This document shows, piece after piece, positions 44,713 to 53,524 of a stretch of 64,000 nt of DNA (the stretch's first letter is position 1; every line of letters begins with the position of its first letter). The notes under the pieces were generated by a model, which worked only from the letters and a program-made list of their open reading frames with translations, made no database searches and was not told the origin of the DNA. A program made the position numbers and the translations under genes. Source of the DNA: Bolinopsis microptera (Eukaryota > Ctenophora > Tentaculata > Lobata > Bolinopsidae); contig NC_087077.1 of the NCBI RefSeq assembly GCF_026151205.1, positions 20,168,198 to 20,232,197 on the forward strand, given 5' to 3'.

Positions 44713-45414
44713 CTATTTGCAACAGGATGTTATTGCGAGATTTGCGTTGGGGCCTGCGCTTCTGGATGAGCAACCACCGATACAACTAACGGCGCTGTCT
44801 CCGAATGTTGCAGCTCTTGTCCACCCATCTAAATTACGCGAAGTGTATATTCCGAGTATACGCACAAAATATCTAGTAAATCCCGCCGGACAACTTCCAT
44901 TACTTAAGAAACAAAACGATCCTTTCAGCCATGAAATCTGCTCTAATTCCACAGATGCAGTATTGGCTTTCTTCTCCAAGGTATCCACTTTCCCTTGTGT
45001 GGTCGTCATCTCACTGTTGAACGAGGATGTTGCATTAATCAACTGAGCTTGTTTCCCCTCCAATGTAACCATTTTCTCTTGTGTGGTCGTCATCTTACTG
45101 TTGAACGAGGATGCTCCATTAATCAACTCAGCTTGTTTCTCCTCCAAGGTACTCAACCTCCTTTTTGTTGTCGACAGCTTACTTTTTAACTCACCTTTTA
45201 ACTCACCTTTTAGCTCACTTTTCAACTCCTCTTTAAGCTGCTCGATCTCAACCCTCGCTTCATCCAACTTGGTTGTCAAGGAGGCGATTTTCTCAGCTTG
45301 GTGTGTCGTGAGCTTGTTCAGGAGAGAGATACTATCTTGTATTGATGCTATCAATACGTCCTGGACAAATATTGCCATAAACAAATAGCTTGCTGGTAGT
45401 GATACACATAGCAT
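44713..45414 (-). CDS. Secreted coiled-coil protein with Cys-rich C-terminal domain, 233 aa
   Basis: The product starts with a hydrophobic stretch (residues 1-17, MLCVSLPASYLFMAIFV) that looks like a signal peptide or anchor. A long coiled coil follows (about 25-160). In it, KGELKGELKSKL is a short internal repeat, and a 28-residue unit (four heptads, from LEEKQAEL at 90 and LEGKQAQL at 118) is tandemly duplicated. The C-terminal domain (161-233) starts SWLKGSFCFLSNGSCPAGFT, has Cys 168, 175, 211, 215, 231 and 232, and ends SCCK at the stop. From memory this resembles Cys-rich (apextrin C-terminal, ApeC-like) domains of secreted proteins in cnidarians and other marine invertebrates; the match needs a search. 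No intron is needed for this frame, but an upstream exon cannot be excluded. A trimeric or oligomeric lectin-like role is inference. Confidence 0.7.
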   Translation of the reverse strand: MLCVSLPASYLFMAIFVQDVLIASIQDSISLLNKLTTHQAEKIASLTTKLDEARVEIEQLKEELKSELKGELKGELKSKLSTTKRRLSTLEEKQAELINGASSFNSKMTTTQEKMVTLEGKQAQLINATSSFNSEMTTTQGKVDTLEKKANTASVELEQISWLKGSFCFLSNGSCPAGFTRYFVRILGIYTSRNLDGWTRAATFGDSAVSCIGGCSSRSAGPNANLAITSCCK

Positions 45415-46976
45415 CGTTTGAAATATTTTGCATGGTTATAGATAGATAGAAACTTGGGAAAAAGGTAATTCTGTTATTGTTAACTGTTGGTTTCAAATAA
45501 TTTTAGACCTTACAAAGCTATGTATGTATTTTATCCCAATATAACTTTAAATCCACCTACCGATACCACTGGTGATGGTCGTCGTCGTACCCCAACTACT
45601 TCATGCAGGCTGCAAAACAGAAGAACAGCACAGCAGAGTGTATGTGGAAAAACTGTCATTTTACCAACTATATGGGAGATATCGAGTAATCACGAGATGA
45701 TATTATTGGTAAACAGTTATTAGAAGCAACTTGAAAATGGTTAAATAGATTATATCGTCCATTATATTATATCAATGTCAGTACAATTAAGAATAATGTT
45801 AAGAAAGGGATATTCATTGCGGAGTAAAATAAGTAAGCAAATTAAGCGTTGGAAATGCAATGTGGGTGTTTCTATGACGCAAATGCAATAACGATAGATG
45901 ACGGAAATTAATATGACCGCAAAGATGACGGAAATTAATATGACCGCAAAGATAACGGAAATTAATATGACCGCAAAGACCCAAAATATGAAAACCCTGT
46001 GGTTTTCATAAGCGGCCCCTTTTTCGATAAAATTCTCATAACGCGCCTTTTTAATTTGTTCTCCAAAAGTTCGAACTTTCGACCCCGGCCTAATTAAGAT
46101 TCATTATGTTATTGTAAATAAACTAGGAACAGTGGCTGATGGTTTAATTTTGAATTATGATAACGGTGGGTTTTTAAGGCTTAAAGCATTGTAAGAAAAT
46201 TTAATTTACTCTTCATGGTTATTGTTATTTATTATTCATTGTGACGTAAAGTCCGAATATGAGAATTACTCTGTAACCGTTATCTTTTGTGGACTTACTA
46301 CTTTGTTCCTTGCTTAGAAATAGCAGTAAAGTGGGGCTGCTAACGAAAATGTTTTCAATAAACCACATTTAGAAAATGGTATTAATATTTATAGCTCGAT
46401 GAAAATGTAACATCGCGAAGGTGGCGAGATTAAACGGAGTAATAAGGAGCACTTTTGAGATATTAAAATATTCTCCTTGAAATAAAACAACGATGATTGA
46501 ACAAATTAGTTTAAACTGGAGCAGACTGAGCACAGGGATCCAAAAGGCAGCATCACTGGGTTGCCAGGATGATGCAAGTCGCAGAATTTCAGCACTCTCG
46601 GCCCGGCCGGTCCATCAAATACACGATGTCAATATGTTATTTAAAGGTTGGTGTCCAGACTCCAGGCAACTGCTTGTGTCTTATGTCACGTGACCGATTA
46701 AGTGTTTTATAATAAATGGTCACATGATCTGATGATCCCGTGATTTGATTCTAATGGGTGGCAGACGATCCTTTTTCGCTTGACCGTCTCAGATACTTGT
46801 TTTGAAGGTGTGAACCTCACCTTTTTGGGAGGGGACAAAGGATCGTCATAACAGATACATGATCTAACACGATATAAATAGCGGCTATCCGCTCACCTGA
46901 TTAAAAGTTTTATATTAGGCTCTGCTGGAATTTCTAAACAGAATACTTTACTGTTTTACTTATCATTTTACTCATC
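45415..46976. other. 1.6-kb interval, no supported gene
   Basis: Contains the presumed 5' side of the coiled-coil gene (no TATA box assigned), three copies of a 27-bp GACGGAAATTAATATGACCG repeat (45899-45979), and a few short frames (45487-45723, 46493-46693) without recognisable domains. Confidence 0.45.
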
Positions 46977-48445
46977 ATTATGGGTGTCTTCATCGTCACA
47001 AAGGGTAAGGTGGGACTTAACTAACTTTAGGTATTCTACTATGGTCAATAATTTAGTTAGGTTTTTAGGACAGCTTGTACTTCTATAAATATATTTGATA
47101 TAGTTCTATTTGATTTAATAGTCCATCAGGGTCCAGTAGTTCTTTAGGTTTTACTGATAGCCCTGTTTGCATTTAACAGTCCATTTAACAGTCCATTTAA
47201 GGATGGAGGATGAATTCTCCGCATTCCAACAGCATCTTGTGTTGTTTACTGTGCTGATTCCGGGAAGCATTCTCTTTATGCTCTCATTATATTGTACAAT
47301 AAGATAACGTTTATTTAAAATTGGATAATTATGGACCTGTCAAGGATTGCAGCCCAGTTAAGAGCTGGTCAACTGCTATCTCGAAAAAACGTTTCACAAC
47401 AAACAAAACCCCCCCAAGATTGCCGATATTGCAAAATTTCCAGAACAAAAATCGTTAACTGGGTAAAACGCACTGTAACACTGGTAACAGTAACCACTAA
47501 CCGTGGTAACCAGTTATTTGAGAATTTCTGTACTCTGTACTCAATCTCAGGGCCCGTATATACTGTTGACCGCTAACAGGTTTGGTATAAACGCTTAAAT
47601 TAGGTCCGATTTGGGAGTATTTTTAAAGTACTATAAAGTTATTATATCGTTAACTTCAGCCAATCTCGACCTGAATCCTTTCACCTCCCCTTAAAGGCGT
47701 GACATTACATCTCCTTAGAACATTACAAACTTCCCTAACGATTAAAAGTGCAAACTTCAAGGGATTGGCGGTTTCTCAAAGACTTTTTGAATGAAAAACG
47801 ATCTCAAACAGGTACGTTTTTTAGTTTGTGCATTGTGAGTGGCTTCTACTAATTTAAAGTTTTCTCTTTTTATGCATAATATATAGTATCTAATAGCGCA
47901 TACTTCTTTTCATACCTTCATTGGAAAACTATGAAGAAATGTTTTAGATTACAATAAATTGTAACTAAAAGGATTCACGCGCGTGCACAACTCAACAGTT
48001 ATCACTTATCATCACAATTCTTCAAAATAACCTCACAAACTTATTGCAATATTGCTATGGAGTGGTTAGGACTTTAGGATTCATACTGTTGAAATGAACG
48101 AACAGGTTTCAATGCCGAATCAATTTTAAGATTCAAGCGTCAAATTTTAGTTATTACTCCATTATGTTCTCTACAATTATCAATTCCTTCTTTACCGTGA
48201 CAATACCTGACAACCTCTGCAAAGTTATTATACTAGTTTTAAATTGACGTGCTTACTTAATGTCATTGTCGGTCTATCAAAGAATAGAGAAAGTTTCGAA
48301 CAACCGGGTTTTTTACATTTTAGTTTCTGAATAATGCATGGCTTTTACTAAATCAAGTTTTCTCATTTTTTACTAAAATAGCACATACTTGGTCCTTTTT
48401 GAAAACTTTAAGAGCTTCTCCTATTAATATTATGACTATAGTCTT
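46977..48445 (+). repeat. Segmental duplication, copy 2
   Basis: 46977-47363 matches 41640-42022, and 47459-48445 matches 43096-44250 with deletions. Between them are about 95 bp (from GGTCAACTGCTATCTCG) not found in copy 1. Includes family copies at 47760-47930 and 48240-48400. An 81-codon frame (47331-47576) spans the junction and is probably chance. Confidence 0.8.
47203..47307 (+). pseudogene. Paralogous copy of the 41-aa membrane-peptide ORF, truncated
   Basis: Starts MEDEFSAFQQ and matches the first copy, but ATAAGATAA introduces a stop after 34 residues where the other copy reads on for seven more. Changes are Tyr-His, Phe-Leu and Thr-Met. Confidence 0.3.
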
Positions 48446-48606
48446 TCTAAAACTAGTAACTTGGGGGGGAAATATATATAGAATCAACGTGACAAGCTTA
48501 TATGATATATTTATTCTAAGCGCGGCGCTTCTGCAGTGCATGTAAGAAAATGAATTGTTTAGTTTTCCCACTTTTCTGTCATCCTCATACCTGACCTCTT
48601 TTCAAC

Positions 48607-48775
48607 CAAGGGTCGACCGAGGGCAGGATTTGCGACCGAGTCAACCGAGGAAATTTTGCTTTGATAAAACCGAGGCCGAGGCAAACCGAGGAATTGTCCT
48701 CCCGACCGACGCCGAGGCCGAGGAAAAATCGCTATTTCTCGGTAAAGCCGAGGCCGAGGACTCGGTCGACCCTTG
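48607..48775. mobile_element. 169-bp hAT-like MITE with CAAGGGTCGACCGAG ends
   Basis: Perfect 15-bp terminal inverted repeats (48607-48621 and 48761-48775), flanked by TTTTCAAC and TTTTAAAC, an 8-bp duplication with one mismatch. The interior is rich in CCGAGGCCGAGG. The CARNG terminus and 8-bp duplication fit hAT. An open frame across it is not a gene. Confidence 0.85.
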
Positions 48776-49097
48776 TTTTAAACTGCTCATACCATGATTA
48801 CCATATATGTTGACCCCCCTCCCTATGTAGTATATGCAAGGTTTAAGGGAAGTCTAAGTAGTTTACTTTTGTACTTAGAACTTTAGAAATTCCTCTAGCC
48901 AACAATATTCAGCTCAAGTGTCCACTAGCTGGTCTTAATGATCCGGGGGGGGGGGGGGGGGGTGATCCCGGGGGGATGATCCCGGGGTAATCACACTATA
49001 TAGTGACAACACTATAATATAGTGACAAGCACTTTATAATGACAGCTGATCTTTGTCATTATATAGTGTGCAAAACGCACTATATAATGACAACACT
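48776..49097. other. Poly-G and CACTATATAGTG-rich interval
   Basis: Holds an 18-nt G run (48945-48962) within ATGATCC-G(n) repeats, then several CACTATATAGTGACAA palindromic repeats, one of which is the MITE target site. No gene. Confidence 0.6.
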
Positions 49098-49231
49098 GGG
49101 GGGGTACCAATGGCATAAATGGCATAATGGAGAATTGGCCAAACAAAATTTCCATTTATGCCATGAAATTTCTATGCCATTTGATGAATTTTATGCCATT
49201 TGTCTCCATTCTATGCCATTGGTACCCCCCC
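49098..49231. mobile_element. 134-bp MITE with GGGGGGGTACC ends
   Basis: Perfect 20-bp terminal inverted repeats, GGGGGGGTACCAATGGCATA and its complement, flanked by a perfect 8-bp duplication ACAACACT (49090-49097, 49232-49239). The interior repeats ATGCCAT. An 8-bp duplication allows hAT, P or Merlin; the G-run terminus matches none that I know well. Confidence 0.88.
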
Positions 49232-49443
49232 ACAACACTATATAGTGACAAGTTTATCTTATATCGACTTTTCCTTACTTTTCTTTAATTCTACTTTTAG
49301 AATACTACTAAAGCAAATAATTTTATTTAAGTAAAATGTATAACTGTCATATAAATATAGTACAATCGAAAATATAACTTAATAACAATATCATAAAATC
49401 CCAATATCGTAAAACCGATAATATCAATAATCAAATGTCGAAT
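49232..49443. other. AT-rich interval, possible 3' UTR of the next feature
   Basis: TTTATT at 49322-49327 is an AATAAA on the minus strand, about 120 nt beyond the stop at 49444. Confidence 0.4.
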
Positions 49444-49545
49444 TCATAGTGCAGCAGAAACAGCAGAGAGATAATCAATGACTTCGTACTCCTGGTTATC
49501 GTAAGATTCCAGAAGGGAGCCGTACCTCATCCACTTGGCAGCTCT
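49444..49545 (-). CDS. Candidate terminal exon, 33 aa, unknown protein
   Basis: On the minus strand, a C-rich tract and CCACCCCAG precede a frame reading RAAKWMRYGSLLESYDNQEY, then EVIDYLSAVSAAL and TGA. Residue composition and codon use look coding, and an AATAAA follows at a suitable distance. Upstream exons would lie at higher coordinates but none is recognised; the C-tract is a G-run microsatellite. Family not recognised. Confidence 0.3.
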   Translation of the reverse strand, partial: RAAKWMRYGSLLESYDNQEYEVIDYLSAVSAAL

Positions 49546-49947
49546 CTGGGGTGGAGGTCTTCTCATCAGGGGGGGGGGGGGATGATCCGGGGGGGGGGGG
49601 ATGATCCCTGAATTAAGTGGATGGTTTGGAAAAGGAAGGCGAAGGAAAATTATCATTGTTAATTACTGGGAATAGTGATTAGAGTGATTTGGACGGAATA
49701 AGTTTAGTTTTTTTGGTGTTCTTTATAGACTGGTTATTACCTAACAATGTAAATTGTAAATAAATATTAGAATACATTAGATCCATTAGAATCTGTCTTT
49801 ACTGAGTCTATTCAGAAACAATCAGAAATGTGAATGAAAGAAACATCAAATCATGAGACTCAATAACACTACACGAATCCACATTCCACCAGTCATTACT
49901 ATTAATAATGTCACGTTACGAAGACCTCGTTTTTTCATTCAAAACGG
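49546..49947. other. Poly-G microsatellite and unique sequence
   Basis: Two G runs with ATGATCC (49568-49609), similar to 48945-48990. The rest is unique with no gene seen. Confidence 0.5.
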
Positions 49948-50205
49948 TAACCATGGTAACTGTAGCAATCATGGTAACTGTAGCAATCATGGTAACTGTA
50001 GCAATCATGGTAACTGTAGCCATCATGGTAACTGTACCAATCATGGTAACTGTAGCCATCATGGTAACAATAACCATGGTAACTGTAGCAATCATGGTAA
50101 CAATAACCATGGTAACTGTAGCAATCATGGTAACTGTAGCCATCATGGTAACAATAACCATGGTAACTGTAGCAATCATGGTAACTGGCTAGAATGCACT
50201 GTAAC
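49948..50205. repeat. 18-bp minisatellite GTAACTGTAGCAATCATG, about 14 copies
   Basis: Interleaved with GTAACAATAACCATG units, giving repeated GTAACCATGGTAAC palindromes. Unit lengths are multiples of 3, so frames stay open on both strands; not genes. Confidence 0.9.
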
Positions 50206-50500
50206 TCGGGTAACAATAACCATGGTAACTGAATATAATGCACTGTTATCCTAGAAACAGTAACCATGGTAACTGGGTAGAATGCACTGATACCATAGTA
50301 ACAGTAACCATGGTAAATGAGTAGAATACACTGATACCCTAGTAACAGTAACCATGGTAACTGAGAAGAATGCACTGATACCCTAGTAACAGTAACCATG
50401 GTAACTGAGAAGAATACACTGATACCCTAGTAACAGTAACCATGGTAACTGAGAAGAATGCACTGTTATCCATGGTAACTAGGTAGAATACTGTGAATAT
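50206..50500. repeat. 44-bp minisatellite with GTAACCATGGTAAC, 6 copies
   Basis: The unit is AACAGTAACCATGGTAACTG then AGAAGAATGCACTGATACCCTAGT. Two inverted-repeat motifs per unit. Confidence 0.9.
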
Positions 50501-51000
50501 CTTTATTCTGTAGCCAGTAAGGTTCCATCACAATCTCTCACGCGGCCAGGCTCTCTCTAGGACCCAACATTATCCAACCTAGAGTCTTATTAGATTTATT
50601 ATTTATTTATTTTCTAAAGAATTCAGGGATAGACAGGTCATATCGGCATTAAATGGAATTTATAACACCTCTCCAGGATACCGTGATTTAATTGTTAAAT
50701 TACTTACACCGAATGGTAGGGCATTAAATACGATTAGGTGACCAATAAAATTCTGTGTCAACAAGTCTTAGAAAACGGTAATTTTTTGGGCAAACCCAGA
50801 AACATGACGAAATTCACAGATTGAGGGTTTTCTACCCTGTACGTATTCTCAAGTGTTTGTAGTGACAGGGAGGACTGGTTTAACACGGTCTAGACCCTCC
50901 TCTACTTCACAGTTCGGGTGATTCACAGGTCCCCCTCTCCAGACTGACAGAGCCCTAACCTGTATATAATTATATATCCCTATAGGTTTCACACGTCTTC
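50501..51000. other. Unique interval, no gene seen
   Basis: No coding frame, RNA or repeat that I can support. Confidence 0.5.
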
Positions 51001-51345
51001 TTTAACCTGCCCCTGTGTTGGTGACGTCATCACGTGACGTCATCTTCAACACATGATCACGTGACGTCATCACCAACAAACACATGATCACGTGACGTCA
51101 TCTTCAACACATGATCACAGTTATGAGATAAGAAGGTTCAGACTAGTCCAGGTAAATACCGAGCACTTGTCCAGCTCGTGCTTTAAAACCTAGTTCTAAA
51201 ACACTCGTCTTCGTGTGGAGAAGACATGCTGTGACGTCATCACACATGCTGTGACGTTATCACACGTGCTGTGACGTCATCACACTTGTCCAGCTAGTGC
51301 TTCAAAACCTAGTTCTAAAACACTCGTCTTCGTGTTGAGAATTAC
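51001..51345. promoter_or_regulatory. Cluster of CRE (TGACGTCA) and E-box (CACGTG) sites
   Basis: Five or more TGACGTCA sites between 51022 and 51285, several fused with CACGTG as CACGTGACGTCA, inside short irregular repeats (ACACATGATCACGTGACGTC). A ~60-bp block (CACTTGTCCAGCTNGTGCTT...) is duplicated at about 51155 and 51284. It could be an enhancer, or simply a repeat whose unit contains these sites. Two more CREs lie at 52708-52740. Confidence 0.4.
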
Positions 51346-52889
51346 CCGCCTTTTGTTTGATCATTAGGATTACTTAATTCTTTAAGTTCTTTGTTTTCTC
51401 TGTTCAGTTATTTAAGAAGCTTTGTAGTAGTAATTGTTTTCTAATTAAAGAAAGTTTCTAACTAAAAGTCCTGCCAGAACCCCCATTTATAACGTCTAAA
51501 TTCCTACAAGGAGCGGTTCAGTTCTTTCATCATTAGGAATCAACAATGTTGCAGTGATTAGTGGCTCCACAAAACCTCCAAATATTTGACCCTTTTTAGC
51601 CTTTTGGCGCTCTCAGCACGGCGATTGCAACATCAGATTGCTGCTTTGAAGTTTGGGAATCATCCCAAATTCAGAGCTCTACTTAACGGAAATCAGTCCA
51701 ACTTCACAGCACTGCTTCAAAACACCTCTCCGCTTCAGATCCCACCAGTTGTTGGCAGCTTGCCAGTTTGGCGAATCAGCTGCACTTCAGAAACGTGTGC
51801 CGCGCACTTCAGAAACGTGTGCCGCGCACTTCAGAAACGTGTGCCGCGCACTTCAGAAACGTGTGCCGCGCGCAGCAGTCAATTTCAGGAGCACTGCTGT
51901 GAAGTACGTCTGGTACTGTCGGTATCATAGTCTATAGTGCTGAGCTGGAAGGGTATTATAGTCTGTATTATAGTGCTGGTAGCTAGTGCAGCTGTCAGCA
52001 GGAGAAGCCTCCCTCACTCAGAACCTTGTCATTAGGGTGATAGATCTGCAGATACCGGCCTGGCCGGACTGTTCCGGGTTATATTAGATAAAGACCAGGT
52101 TTAGAATTGGGAGATAGAAGCCAGGGTAGTGTCCATAATGACGATATAAAGAGATTGCAGATCCCGGCATTCTAATCAGATCACAATATCTAGAATATTA
52201 AACACCTGTTTTCTTTTCTACCCTCCGTTATTTGATCAGTATAATCGTATGATAATAGTCTTTACTTAGTGTTTGTTTAATTTGGTCCAGTGCAGCAGAT
52301 CTAGCAATAGAACAACAGCTCGGGTAATATCTAATCTTTATAACAGAACAGTGTGTAACATTGTTACTAGTTCACTAGTTTAACAATGGGGAGTGTTAAT
52401 TGAGGTTATATGTAGTTTAAAGATGGTTGGCACGTGTGTTAAGATGGTTGGCACGTGTGTTAAGATGGTTGGCACGTGTGATAAGATGGTTACCACGTGT
52501 GTTGCCTAGCAACCGTGCGGACAGGTCCGGGTACGGATAGCGTGTTAGACGCGCTGACTCCGCAGTGTGTCACCAACTGTTCTGACTCATGAAATCCACT
52601 AATAGAAAGTTGAACAGTGTGTCAGTCAGTTGGAGAGGGGCTTGTTAAAAGGCAGGTCCTCACGCCTGACGGAGCGTACAGGACATTGTGCTGCAGTGTG
52701 TTGTGTAGTGACGTCATCACACGTGCTGTGACGTCATCACAGTGCAGTGCGGTGATGCGGGGGAACATGGTGTTCTCACACGAGTCCCTCTTCACTGGGT
52801 TGTTGTGTTGAACAGGTCAGCGCCGGATCTGGAGTTTACTCACCTGAACGCTCTCCCTTCCCTCCCAATCCCAACCCTGAAATTTAATC
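51346..52889. other. 1.5-kb interval with short repeats, no supported gene
   Basis: Includes four copies of CACTTCAGAAACGTGTGCCG (51785-51872) and four of TAAGATGGTTGGCACGTGTG (52420-52500), then an isolated X-box-like GTTGCCTAGCAAC (52501-52513). Frames at 51586-51937 and 52617-52811 have no recognisable family. Confidence 0.45.
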
Positions 52890-53173
52890 TGATGTCAGCA
52901 TGAAGCCACGTGACGGATACATGGTAGTCAGGGCTACATCACGTGGGCGCAGTGCCGCGCGCGTGCCGCCCACGTGCGCACTGTAAGCGGTCACGTGACG
53001 CGTATTGTTAGTAGGAGTAAGATAAGGAACTGTGCAGAGTCACGAGGCACATTGTGGCGCGGAGTTAAGCAAGCACAGGTCCCGCACTGCTTCTGTTATT
53101 AATACCCAATACATCACGTGGGCGCAGTGCCGCGCGCCTCCACAGCAGCTCTGTCACGTGGGCGGACACTCAG
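52890..53173. promoter_or_regulatory. CpG- and CACGTG-dense stretch, possible promoter
   Basis: GC-rich against its surroundings, with repeated CACGTGGGCGCAGTGCCGCG and seven or more CACGTG. An ATG at 53174 begins a frame MSFQVTIPQHPLLIGPQPPY that could be a first exon, but no good donor follows. The 15-mer CGTGCCGCCCACGTG recurs near 57944. Promoter function is inference. Confidence 0.35.
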
Positions 53174-53524
53174 ATGTCATTCCAAGTGACAATCCCTCAA
53201 CATCCGCTCCTAATTGGTCCTCAGCCTCCTTACTCCCCGTCTGTTCCGTTTACCGGATATAACGGGATGTTTACCTCCTTCAGTCATCTTGAAACTCGGT
53301 TGAAATGGGAAATTGTCTGCACTCTTTTAGATACACCGTCTATTTCCCTACTGATATCATGCTGACTAACCTTGCACAAGTTGGCCTTAACTGGTACTGT
53401 TTCAACTTCACACTCACAGTTAATGTCTGTTAATTTTGAAGCACGTTCTTAATTAGCAACTCGACAGAGCCCTTTAAGGGGGGGGGGGGGGGGGGGGGGG
53501 GGGGTGCCCTTTAACCGAGTAATT
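53174..53524. other. Interval with poly-G run
   Basis: A run of 27 G (53478-53504) is flanked by direct repeats CCCTTTAA (53470-53477 and 53507-53514). A 63-codon frame from 53174 is possible but unsupported. Confidence 0.5.

Noticed and set aside
49853-50399. Frames with NHGNCS or MVTVAI repeats
   Set aside because: 18-bp array with a period divisible by 3, open on both strands.
51586-51937. 114-codon frame with SETCAAHFRN-like repeats
   Set aside because: It has no ATG start and ends in a 22-bp repeat; no recognised domain.
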